Source: Deltaproteobacteria bacterium (GTDB taxonomy: Bacteria; UBA10199; SPLOWO2-01-44-7). Taken from it: a DNA stretch of 6,723 nucleotides. Location of the stretch: assembly GCA_030688705.1 (NCBI GenBank), contig JAUYJH010000145.1:1-6723 (forward strand), read 5' to 3'. A program made the translations under genes and the position numbers. Positions 1 to 6,536 of this stretch are shown piece by piece (position 1 is the stretch's first letter; each line of letters opens with the position of its first letter). The notes beneath the pieces were generated by a model, which worked only from the letters and a program-made list of their open reading frames with translations, had not been told where the DNA came from and searched no databases.

Positions 1-29
1 TGGACTACATGCGGATGCAGATTGATCAT
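1..29 (-). CDS. Start of a probable DUF2231-family membrane protein (partial, cut by window edge)
   Basis: Only nine codons and two bases are visible, reading MINLHPHVV and then CA, which must encode His or Gln. The ATG overlaps the cusA stop codon as ATGA, and an AGGGAG Shine-Dalgarno lies 5 nt upstream, so translation is coupled to cusA. From memory of the family, DUF2231 inner-membrane proteins begin with a short HPxxVHFPIAL-like segment; the visible HPHVV followed by CA fits this well. Such small membrane proteins are often found beside metal-efflux genes, and their function is not established. The start is well supported by the overlap and the ribosome site. The family call rests on fewer than ten residues and could be wrong. 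Confidence 0.5.
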
Positions 30-3000
30 AATTTCTCCCTGCCTGCCGGCAGGCAGGTCCCTTTCCAGAGCATATAAATCACCGGATACAAGAAAAGTTC
101 CATTGCGAATGAGGTGATGATCCCGCCGATCAGCGGCGCCACGATCGGCTTCATCACATCGGCCCCCAGTTCGTGAAGCCCCGCCCACATGATCGGGAGA
201 AGACCAAAAACACTGGTCGCCACCGTCATCAGCTTGGGCCGCACTCTCTGCACCGCCCCCATGTGGATGGCCAAAAGGAGATCTTTTTTTGTCGCCATCC
301 TCCCCTCTTTTGTCATTTTTTCGTAGGCCAAATCGAGATACAAAAGCATCACCACGCCGGTTTCGGCATCGATCCCGGCCAGCGCGATAATCCCGATCCA
401 AACGGCGATACTCAAATTGTACCCCAAAATCCAGATCAGCCAGAAGGCGCCGATCAGAGAAAAGGGGACTGCCAGCAAAACAATCCCTGTTTTGATCCAC
501 GATTTGAGATTCCAATAGAGGAGCAGAATAATAATAAAAAGGGTCAACGGGATCGCCCAGATCAATTTTCCTTTGGCCCTCTCCAAATACTCATACTGGC
601 CGGTGTATTGGAGCGTGTAGCCCGGCATTAACTGCAGGTCTTTCCCCAACAGTTTTTTTATTTTTTTGACATAGCCTTCCATGTCGGCGTCGGGGGCCAA
701 ATCGACATAAACCCAGCCGGTCAGCATCCCGTTTTCATCTTTGATCATCGACGGGCCCTTCACAATTTTGACATCGGCCAAAGAGGCCATGGTTACTTTG
801 GCGCCCGTTGGGGTCGTCACCAAAACATGTTTCAGGCGATCCAGATCGTTTCTCAATTCAGGATAGTAGCGGACATTCACCGGATAGCGTTCCCGCCCTT
901 CAACCGTCATCGTCACATTTTCACCGCCGACAGCCGATTGAATCACCTGTTCCACATCGTCAATGGTCAAATTGTAACGAGCAATCTGGTCCCGTTTGAT
1001 ATCAAAATCGATGTAATAACCCTGGTTGATTCTTTCATACAAAACGCTTCGGGTCCCCTTTACGCCGCGCAAAATATTTTCGACGTGTTCTCCGATTCGG
1101 TCGATTTTTTCGGTGTCACTGCCGGCGATTTTAATGCCAACCGGCGTCCGAATGCCGGTGGTCAGCATGTCGATGCGGACGCGAATCGGCGGCAAAAGGG
1201 CATTGGCCGTCCCCGGAATTTTCGAAAGGGCCTGATACAAATCTTTTTCCAGTTGTTTCCAGCTCCGCCCGCTTTTCCACTCTTTGTACGGTTTCAGTTT
1301 GATGATGGTTTCCACCATCGATAACGGAGCGGGATCGGTCGATGTATTGGCCCGACCCACTTTTCCAAACACCGCCTCCACCTCCGGAAATTGTTTGATG
1401 ATTTTATCCTGCGTCTGAAGCCAATTTTTGGCCTCTTCAATCGAGATGCCCGGAAACGTCGTCGGCATGTAGAGAAAATCCCCTTCATTCAAAGGGGGCA
1501 TGAATTCACTGCCGAGCCGCATGAAAACCGGAACGGTGAGCAACAAAGCGGCGAGGGCAACTTGAATGGCCCGTTTGGGATGTTTCAAAACCGAGGTCAA
1601 AGCCTTGTCGTAATGTCTGTGCAGCCAGGGCAAAAAGGGATGTTTTTCTTCCGTCACCACTTTTGTGTTTTTGAGAAAAAACTGGACCAAAAGGGGGACC
1701 AGGGTAATGGCCAAAATGGCGGCAAAAAACATCGCGAAATTTTTGGTGAAGGCAAGGGGTTTGAAGAGCTTGCCCTCTTGGGCCTCCAAAACAAAAACGG
1801 GCATAAAGGAAACGGCGATCACCAAAAGACTGAAGAAAAGAGGGCGACCAACCTCTTGCGTGCCGCTCAACAAAGCTTCGCCGGTCTCCAGTTTTTTATG
1901 GGCATTTTCCACCATGATGATCGAGGCGTCGACCATGGCGCCGATCGCAAGCGCGATGCCGCCAAGCGACATGATGTTGGAGGTGATCCCAAAATGATAC
2001 ATCGGGATAAACGCGAACAAGGCGGCTACCGGCAGGCTGATAATCGGCACCAGAGCGGATCGAAAATGCCACAAAAAGATAATAACCACGAGGCTCACCA
2101 CAATCAGTTCTTCAAGGATTTTTTGCACCAACGTGGTGACGGAACGGTGAATCAGTTGGGAGCGATCATAGACAATTTTATATTCCACCCCTTTTGGAAA
2201 CGATGATTGCACTTCTTTCAGTTTATTTTTCACCCTTTCAATCACATCGACCGGATTTTCCCCGTGGCGCATGACGACAATGCCGCCGACCGCCTCCCCC
2301 TCCCCATCCAATTCGGCCAAACCCCTTCGCAAATCACCGCCCCATTGGACCGTCGCGATATTTTTGATCAAAACAGGCGTTCCGTTTTTTCCCGCTTTTA
2401 CCGCAATTTCTTCAATATCCGAGAGCGATTGAATGTAGCCCCGCCCGCGAATCGTATATTCACGCCCGGCCATTTCCAGAAGCCTTCCCCCCACATCGTT
2501 GTTCGATTTCTGAACCGCCGCCACCACCTCGGAAAGCGAGACACCGTATTCGGCCAGCGCGTTTGGATCGATATTCACCTGATACTGTTTGATGTAGCCG
2601 CCAACCGCCGCCACCTCGGCCACGCCCGGAACCTCCAAAAGCCAGTAGCGCAGATACCAGTCCTGAAAAGAACGGAGATCGGCCAGGCTTTGCCCGCCGC
2701 TCTTGTCGACCAACGCGTATTGAAAAACCCAGCCGACCCCGGTGGCATCGGGACCCAAAGCCGGCGAAACCCCTTTGGGCAATTTTCCGGAAAGATTGCT
2801 CAAATATTCCAAAACGCGGGATCGCGCCCAATAAAGATCGACCCCGTCTTCAAAAATGACATAGACAAACGATTCGCCAAACATCGAATAACCCCGCGCC
2901 ACTTTGACTTTGGGAGCCGAAATCATTTGGCTGATGATCGGATAAGTAATCTGCGATTCCATCAGATCGGGAGACCGCCCCTGCCATTCGGTAAAAATGA

Positions 3001-3142
3001 TCACCTGCGTGTCGGAGAGATCGGGTATCGCGTCGAGTTTCATGTTTTTGATCGAAACAAGGCTCCAAAGAATCCCCAAAACCGTCAAGAAGATGACAAT
3101 GCCCTTGTTGGCTGAACAATATTTTATAATGCGTTCGATCAT
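26..3142 (-). CDS. cusA: CusA-type Cu(I)/Ag(I) RND efflux pump, inner-membrane subunit
   Basis: This is a 1038-residue proton-driven heavy-metal RND pump (HME family), close to the usual CusA length of about 1047. The protein has an N-terminal helix (about 14-31), a first periplasmic porter region with DLSDTQV near residue 42, helices 2-6 (first about 342-358), a second porter region from about 555, and C-terminal helices ending near 1027. The three methionines that bind Cu(I)/Ag(I) in E. coli CusA (M573, M623, M672) match M559 in LYMPTTFPG, M609 in APLSMVETI and M659 in RIDMLTTGI. Proton-relay residues are kept as D405 (GAMVDASI), E927 (DAETGVVM) and K970 (RVRPKLMTV). I chose the ATG at 3142, one base after the cusB stop, with GGAGG upstream. 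An in-frame TTG at 3178 would add 12 residues overlapping cusB and is unlikely. The last residues come from a palindromic repeat. Copper/silver rather than zinc or cobalt is the best call. Confidence 0.96.
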   Translation of the reverse strand: MIERIIKYCSANKGIVIFLTVLGILWSLVSIKNMKLDAIPDLSDTQVIIFTEWQGRSPDLMESQITYPIISQMISAPKVKVARGYSMFGESFVYVIFEDGVDLYWARSRVLEYLSNLSGKLPKGVSPALGPDATGVGWVFQYALVDKSGGQSLADLRSFQDWYLRYWLLEVPGVAEVAAVGGYIKQYQVNIDPNALAEYGVSLSEVVAAVQKSNNDVGGRLLEMAGREYTIRGRGYIQSLSDIEEIAVKAGKNGTPVLIKNIATVQWGGDLRRGLAELDGEGEAVGGIVVMRHGENPVDVIERVKNKLKEVQSSFPKGVEYKIVYDRSQLIHRSVTTLVQKILEELIVVSLVVIIFLWHFRSALVPIISLPVAALFAFIPMYHFGITSNIMSLGGIALAIGAMVDASIIMVENAHKKLETGEALLSGTQEVGRPLFFSLLVIAVSFMPVFVLEAQEGKLFKPLAFTKNFAMFFAAILAITLVPLLVQFFLKNTKVVTEEKHPFLPWLHRHYDKALTSVLKHPKRAIQVALAALLLTVPVFMRLGSEFMPPLNEGDFLYMPTTFPGISIEEAKNWLQTQDKIIKQFPEVEAVFGKVGRANTSTDPAPLSMVETIIKLKPYKEWKSGRSWKQLEKDLYQALSKIPGTANALLPPIRVRIDMLTTGIRTPVGIKIAGSDTEKIDRIGEHVENILRGVKGTRSVLYERINQGYYIDFDIKRDQIARYNLTIDDVEQVIQSAVGGENVTMTVEGRERYPVNVRYYPELRNDLDRLKHVLVTTPTGAKVTMASLADVKIVKGPSMIKDENGMLTGWVYVDLAPDADMEGYVKKIKKLLGKDLQLMPGYTLQYTGQYEYLERAKGKLIWAIPLTLFIIILLLYWNLKSWIKTGIVLLAVPFSLIGAFWLIWILGYNLSIAVWIGIIALAGIDAETGVVMLLYLDLAYEKMTKEGRMATKKDLLLAIHMGAVQRVRPKLMTVATSVFGLLPIMWAGLHELGADVMKPIVAPLIGGIITSFAMELFLYPVIYMLWKGTCLPAGREKL
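35..40 (-). promoter_or_regulatory. Ribosome binding site for the gene after cusA, partly made by a palindrome
   Basis: The minus strand reads AGGGAG followed by 5 nt and ATG. The first three bases (AGG, positions 40-38) belong to the edge of the 38-57 palindrome, so this repeat supplies half of the Shine-Dalgarno. If the palindrome folds in the mRNA it would partly hide the site. Confidence 0.6.
38..57. repeat. Perfect 20-bp palindrome centred on TGCCGGCA, inside the 3' end of cusA
   Basis: The sequence is symmetric about the 47/48 junction over 10 bp on each side: CCTGCCTGCC followed by its exact reverse complement. On the minus strand it encodes residues 1029 (partly) to 1035 of CusA, giving the tail CLPAGR. 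That segment follows the last membrane helix and looks unlike a normal CusA C terminus. I recall similar palindromes scattered through some uncultivated bacterial genomes, where they leave LPAGR-like peptides at gene ends. That origin is an inference; the symmetry itself is direct. Confidence 0.85.
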
Positions 3143-3143
3143 A

Positions 3144-4181
3144 TTAGTGTTGGTGACCTCCGCCGGGTGCTTCGCCAAATTTCTTTAACGCTTCTTGCAT
3201 TTGAGATTCGGAATCGATCAAAAAATGGGCTGATGTGATTACTTTTTCACCCGCCGACAATCCTTCCGTCACCGGATAATCCTCGCCCGCCTTTGTTCCG
3301 AGCCTTACCTCTCTCGGTTCCAAATAACCGTCACCCCAATCGACAAAGACAATCTGTCTTGTTCCGGTATCGATAACCGCGCTGGCCGGCACCGCAGGCA
3401 ATACTCCCAAATCTTTTTTCAAAACGACATCGACATAGGTGTCGGGCTTGAACGGTACGGAAGTCCGATCGACTAAAATTCTCGCTCTGGCTGTCCGCGT
3501 GGTTTCATCGACAATGGGTGTTACCGCCTGGACCGTCCCTTCCAATGTCAGACTCTTGTCGGTCGGCACCCCGACAGCCGCCGTCATCCCCGGCGCAATC
3601 CAAAAAAGATCGGCTTCATAAACAGAGGCGTAAACCCAAACGGGCCCGTTTTCCTTGGGGAGAAAAAGGGAGGGGTCGGCTTTTCTCGTCTTTTTTAAAT
3701 TTTCAAGTTCCAAATCCGAAATGCCCAGCCGCTTCATCTTTTTTTCGATGGTGCGAAGAACATCAGGTTCGCTGCCCACTTTAAGCCCCGTCACATATTC
3801 GTTTTCGGTGATGTAGAGTTCCTGATCAAAAGCGATTCGGCCGGGAAGCCTTGCCTCTTGAAAAAGATTTTTTTCTTCCACCATCGCCGTCGTCACTCCC
3901 AGCAATTGCAATCTTTCAGGTGAGATCAAGAGACTCCCTTCGTGTTTGTGCTGCTCTTCAGGCTTTTCTTTCGGCATCGAAACCGGCTGCAGCGTCATGC
4001 CGCAGATGGGGCAACTCCCCGGTTTGTCAGAGACAATCTGGGGGTGCATGGGGCACTGGTATGCTTGCAACGCATGCTCCTTGTGGAACAAGGTTTTCAA
4101 AAAAGGGATCCGTTGGTGCTGCCAAAGAGCCAGCCCCCCGATCCCGGCCAAAATCAGTATCCATAAAATTATCTTTTTCAT
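3144..4181 (-). CDS. cusB: CusB-type periplasmic adaptor (membrane fusion protein) with N-terminal heavy-metal-binding domain
   Basis: This 345-residue protein joins CusA to the outer-membrane channel. It begins with a hydrophobic anchor or signal (about 4-20). A heavy-metal-binding domain follows at about 41-67, with C43-P-M45-H46 and C57-P-I-C60-G-M62; such domains bind Cu(I)/Ag(I) and could feed the pump in place of a separate CusF. Then come PGRIAFDQELY (about 113-123), a short helical segment (about 122-165), the beta-barrel part with VWVYASVYE (181-189) and TPIVDETTRTAR (221-232), and the C-terminal membrane-proximal part ending LIDSES (321-326). A GGGHQH tail may also bind metal. It is shorter than E. 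coli CusB (about 407) and both halves of the biotinyl-lipoyl region seem missing. AAGGAG sits 6 nt before the ATG, which overlaps the cusC stop as ATGA. The family is clear; the specificity follows from CusA and the Cys/Met/His motif. Confidence 0.92.
   Translation of the reverse strand: MKKIILWILILAGIGGLALWQHQRIPFLKTLFHKEHALQAYQCPMHPQIVSDKPGSCPICGMTLQPVSMPKEKPEEQHKHEGSLLISPERLQLLGVTTAMVEEKNLFQEARLPGRIAFDQELYITENEYVTGLKVGSEPDVLRTIEKKMKRLGISDLELENLKKTRKADPSLFLPKENGPVWVYASVYEADLFWIAPGMTAAVGVPTDKSLTLEGTVQAVTPIVDETTRTARARILVDRTSVPFKPDTYVDVVLKKDLGVLPAVPASAVIDTGTRQIVFVDWGDGYLEPREVRLGTKAGEDYPVTEGLSAGEKVITSAHFLIDSESQMQEALKKFGEAPGGGHQH
3157..3161 (-). promoter_or_regulatory. Shine-Dalgarno that supports the cusA start at 3142
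   Basis: GGAGG lies on the minus strand 14 nt before the ATG at 3142, inside the last codons of cusB. The spacing is somewhat long, so coupling to cusB termination one base upstream probably helps initiation. The site lies downstream of the alternative TTG at 3178, so it cannot serve that start. Confidence 0.55.
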
Positions 4182-5482
4182 TGTTTTCTCCTTGGTCCGT
4201 GGTCCTCGGTCCTTGGTCCTCGGTCCATAATTGACGGCATAAAATCCTCACCCACCGCGTATTTAAGGTCTGAAATGGCGGCGTGGTAATCCACGAACGC
4301 TTTAAGCGTGGCAAACTCGGCTTTTTTATATTCCCGCGCCGTGTCGATAAAATCGATAAAACTTGTGTTACCCGTCTCATAAGCGGCCTGCGCCGCCTTC
4401 ATGGCAACAGACATGCTCGGCAACACTTTTGCCCTGTAAATTGCGTATGATTTTTTGTTGTTTTCAAAACGGGCATAGGCCTCTTTAAGCGCTGCCAAAC
4501 GCTGATCCTGCTGGCTGGCCAACTGTTGCTTTGCCTGGTGTTCCCTGGCTCTCGCCTCATGCAGGGCCTTCCGGTTTTTCTCCCACAAAAAAGGGATGTT
4601 GATCATCGCATCCGCCGTCCAGGCATCCTGCGTCCCCTTTCTTTGGACATAGCTCCCGCTGATTTGCAGGTTGGGAAGGCTGGCCTCTTTTTTTGCAAAA
4701 GAAGTGTCGGCCTTTCTGGCATTCAGCCGATGTTCCGCCGTTTTGAGTTCCGGGTGCTTTTTTAAAACAATCTCCTCAAATTCCCGATAATCGGGAAACG
4801 GGTGATCGTGCCGCGGCAGATCGGCGATTCGGATATCTTCCCCCGGATCTTTGTGCCGCAAAATATTGAGCATAGCCCGCGCCTCTGTCTTTTCCGCATC
4901 GAGAAGAGCGGCCTCACTTTCCAGCATCTCCATTTCGGCCTTTGATTTCAGGTAGTCCTGCGACGTTTTGCCGGCGGCGGCGTAACGGGCCCCTTCAGAG
5001 GAGGCCAGCTTGGCAAAAAGACTTTTAAGCTGGCGCGTAAGGGTCAGTGATTTTTCAGCCAGATAGAGTTCGTGAAAGGCATGTTCCGTGTGCACCTGCG
5101 TTACAAGCCGTTGGGTATTGTAGCCGGACAGCTCCGCCTTGAACATGTTTTCCGCCCCCCTTTTTTTCTGCTTTAATTTTCCCGGAAACGGAAATTTCTG
5201 GGTGAGGGTGTAATTGATATCCATCGCCTGATTGGGGGCATAGGTACTGATCGGGACCTGATAAAGCATCACGTCGACCGTTGGATCATCAAGCGATTTG
5301 GAAACCCCGATATTCGCCTTGGCCGCGTTGACAGAAGCCTCTTGCGCTTTCAGCGCCGGATTTTCCTGCAGGGCCTCTTCCACCGCCTGATCGATGGTCA
5401 AAATCGGTTCGCCGAATGCCACAGGCTTAAACCCTGAAACTATGAAAATCAAAATCCAAACAATTTTTTTAGAAAAACACAT
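4178..5482 (-). CDS. cusC: CusC-like outer-membrane channel of the TolC/OEP family
   Basis: This 434-residue protein would be the trimeric outer-membrane exit duct of the pump. It has a signal peptide (about 1-24, likely cut after AFG), with no lipobox, unlike lipidated E. coli CusC. Two outer-membrane-efflux repeats follow, at about 25-215 and 230-415. Family marks include QKFPFPGKL (95-103), typical of metal-pump OEPs, LPNLQISGSY (269-278), and the helix with GNTSFIDFIDTAREYKKAE (371-389), which matches the conserved end of the second repeat. GGAGG lies 5 nt before the ATG. The last 16 or so residues (from about M419) are encoded by a 7-bp tandem repeat and are rich in Arg, Gly, Pro and Asp; the native protein probably ended near GEDFMPSI. 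The stop overlaps the cusB start. The family call is firm; the name cusC comes from context. Confidence 0.9.
   Translation of the reverse strand: MCFSKKIVWILIFIVSGFKPVAFGEPILTIDQAVEEALQENPALKAQEASVNAAKANIGVSKSLDDPTVDVMLYQVPISTYAPNQAMDINYTLTQKFPFPGKLKQKKRGAENMFKAELSGYNTQRLVTQVHTEHAFHELYLAEKSLTLTRQLKSLFAKLASSEGARYAAAGKTSQDYLKSKAEMEMLESEAALLDAEKTEARAMLNILRHKDPGEDIRIADLPRHDHPFPDYREFEEIVLKKHPELKTAEHRLNARKADTSFAKKEASLPNLQISGSYVQRKGTQDAWTADAMINIPFLWEKNRKALHEARAREHQAKQQLASQQDQRLAALKEAYARFENNKKSYAIYRAKVLPSMSVAMKAAQAAYETGNTSFIDFIDTAREYKKAEFATLKAFVDYHAAISDLKYAVGEDFMPSIMDRGPRTEDHGPRRKQ
4194..4226. repeat. 7-bp tandem repeat GGTCCNN, 4.7 copies, spanning the cusC 3' end and the leader of cusB
   Basis: On the plus strand the units read GGTCCGT, GGTCCTC, GGTCCTT, GGTCCTC and a partial GGTCC. 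The array encodes most of the odd C-terminal tail of CusC and stops at the AAGGAG ribosome site of cusB (4193-4188). Because 7 is not a multiple of 3, each copy gained or lost would shift the cusC frame and change its stop and its overlap with cusB. Confidence 0.85.
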
Positions 5483-5504
5483 AAAAACCTCCAGTGCACC
5501 GTAA

Positions 5505-5534
5505 ATTACAGATATTTGGAGGTTCTCACAACAA
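5505..5534 (-). promoter_or_regulatory. Possible promoter in front of cusC
   Basis: The minus strand has TGTAAT (5510-5505, five of six matches to the -10 consensus) with a weak TTGTTG 18 nt upstream, at the end of the small upstream gene. Transcription would begin just before the cusC ribosome site. A small palindrome, GTAAATTAC (5501-5509), overlaps the -10 and could be an operator. Another weak inverted repeat pairs the cusC Shine-Dalgarno (5488-5493) with 5517-5522 across a 23-nt loop. All of this is by eye and unproven. Confidence 0.25.
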
Positions 5535-5885
5535 GAGTGTGGCGTGTTCTAAATAGGAGGGTAGATGCCGGATGCCGCCCCAGTGTTCCTGGTGAAGCGG
5601 CGTAAAAAATACGAGTTCTTGCCGGTTTATTTGGAAGATATCGGTCGCGGCCAAAACCAAATGGCTATCGATTTGAAACGGGAGTGAAGCCCCTAAAACA
5701 GGCAGGCCCTTGTCCGTATCGGACCCGCAACATTCTTCAGAAGGATTGGAAAACGCGGCACCTGTTTCCACCGCACAGCAATCATGCTCAACCCCCCCAA
5801 AACCGACTTCCACGCAAGGAAGCTTCCGGACGCCCCCCGCAACGAGCGCCAAAAGCAGAATAAATGGAAAAATCACCTGTTTCAT
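5526..5885 (-). CDS. Small secreted Cys/His-containing protein of unknown function
   Basis: I do not recognise this 119-residue protein. It opens with a signal-like segment (MKQ then hydrophobic residues to about 18). It has five cysteines: C24, the pair C36-C37 preceded by H35, and the pair C52-C53. Further His residues lie at 75, 98, 101, 107 and 114. The C-terminal part (about 90-119) is better organised, with HWGGIRHLPSYL. Exported proteins with CC pairs next to a copper pump invite the idea of a periplasmic metal-binding accessory or sensor, but this is an inference. I chose the ATG at 5885; an in-frame TTG two codons upstream is less likely. No good Shine-Dalgarno is visible for either start. 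The gene lies 33 nt downstream of a terminator hairpin and 43 nt upstream of cusC. Confidence 0.65.
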   Translation of the reverse strand: MKQVIFPFILLLALVAGGVRKLPCVEVGFGGVEHDCCAVETGAAFSNPSEECCGSDTDKGLPVLGASLPFQIDSHLVLAATDIFQINRQELVFFTPLHQEHWGGIRHLPSYLEHATLLL

Positions 5886-5896
5886 GGACAAAGATG

Positions 5897-5925
5897 ATGC
5901 TAACGGAAAAAGAAAAAACCCGCAA
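5897..5925 (-). promoter_or_regulatory. Weak possible promoter for the small Cys-rich gene
   Basis: A minus-strand TAGCAT (5902-5897, four of six matches to -10) sits 17 nt after a poor TTGCGG, which is itself the 3' arm of the terminator hairpin. Initiation here would leave almost no leader before the ATG at 5885, fitting the lack of a ribosome site. It is the only candidate I can find between the terminator and the start codon. Confidence 0.15.
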
Positions 5926-5947
5926 GGGTCTCCTTGCGGGTTTTTTT
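5913..5947. terminator. Bidirectional intrinsic terminator
   Basis: A perfect 9-bp stem, CCCGCAAGG (5919-5927) and CCTTGCGGG (5932-5940), closes on a GTCT loop. It is flanked by six A on the left and seven T on the right, so the transcript has a U tract in both directions. On the minus strand it lies 20 nt after the stop of the secreted HMA-like gene and should end that transcript. It would also limit read-through into the cus genes. Confidence 0.92.
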
Positions 5948-5966
5948 GAATGAACGCAAAAACCCC

Positions 5967-6452
5967 TTATTTCTTCTGCATCTGAACTTTAAACTGACCT
6001 TTTTTGGCCCAGCCCAAAAGCTGATCGGCATTGGTCACAGTAGGATCAATGACTGCGCTGCATTCTTTGGCGCTGAAGGTACAGTTGGCCGAAAAAACGC
6101 CTTTCGCCTTTTTAAGGTGATCGGCGAGCTTCATGTATTCGGCATTGGCGGCCACCTTGGAATCGCCGGTAATCGTGAAAAATACGGTGGTCTGGCTGGC
6201 CGTTAAGGTCCCGACGTCACCTTGCTTGTCAGTGACCTTTACTTTTTGTTCTTGAGTCACTGTGGTGGCATCAATTCCTGTCTTCTTTCCCTTGACCTGT
6301 GTGTCCGTCACCGTTGTGGTGGTGGTCGTTTCCGGCTGTGGCGTCGTGGCTTTCGCCGTCGGCGCCGGCGCCGTTGTTGTTGCTTCTTCGGCCATGGCGG
6401 CACCACTCATCACGAGGGCTGCGGCGGCGGCCAATAAGACTGTTTTCTTCAT
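5967..6452 (-). CDS. Secreted protein with Thr-rich linker and an HMA-like C-terminal domain lacking CxxC
   Basis: I do not recognise this 161-residue protein by name. It has a clear signal peptide ending at AMA (residue 21), a Thr/Pro/Ala-rich linker (about 22-50), a short lysine-containing stretch, and a compact C-terminal domain (about 88-160). That domain reads as strand TVFFTITG, a helix with LADHLKKAKG, strand VFSANCTF, strand ECSAVIDPTV, a helix with ADQLLGWAKKG, and strand QFKVQM. This is the beta-alpha-beta-beta-alpha-beta order of heavy-metal-associated domains, including their usual GV, DP and GF-like positions. The metal loop (GMxCxxC) is replaced by GDSKVAAN. Two other cysteines, C124 and C131, could form a disulfide. 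AAGGAGG lies just before the ATG at 6452. A terminator follows at once, so it is transcribed alone. The fold assignment is an inference; a metal-related role is suggested only by the neighbours. Confidence 0.85.
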   Translation of the reverse strand: MKKTVLLAAAAALVMSGAAMAEEATTTAPAPTAKATTPQPETTTTTTVTDTQVKGKKTGIDATTVTQEQKVKVTDKQGDVGTLTASQTTVFFTITGDSKVAANAEYMKLADHLKKAKGVFSANCTFSAKECSAVIDPTVTNADQLLGWAKKGQFKVQMQKK

Positions 6453-6536
6453 ATCACTCCTCCTTGGGGGTTTATCCCCGGTTTATTGACGCAGGGTGTT
6501 TATCAAAACTGCACCGGATGGGCAAGGATATTTCTC

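Noticed and set aside
2207..3115. Long plus-strand open frame of about 302 codons opposite cusA, and others of up to 271 codons nearby
   Set aside because: They lie antisense to a clear RND pump gene, have Arg/His/Asn/Gln/Pro-rich composition typical of a reversed coding strand, and show no domain or ribosome site.
3143..3178. Longer cusA start (TTG at 3178, adding MAKHPAEVTNTN)
   Set aside because: It needs a TTG inside cusB, has no ribosome site of its own, and CusA proteins normally begin close to the MIERII segment.
4027..4380. Minus-strand open frame of 117 codons across the cusC/cusB junction
   Set aside because: It is another frame of the same strand, overlapping the ends of both well-supported genes, and is only the translation of their sequence and the 7-bp repeat out of frame.
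6486..6506. TTGACG at 6486 as a plus-strand -35 box
   Set aside because: No acceptable -10 box lies 15-19 nt downstream; TATCAA is only 9 nt away.
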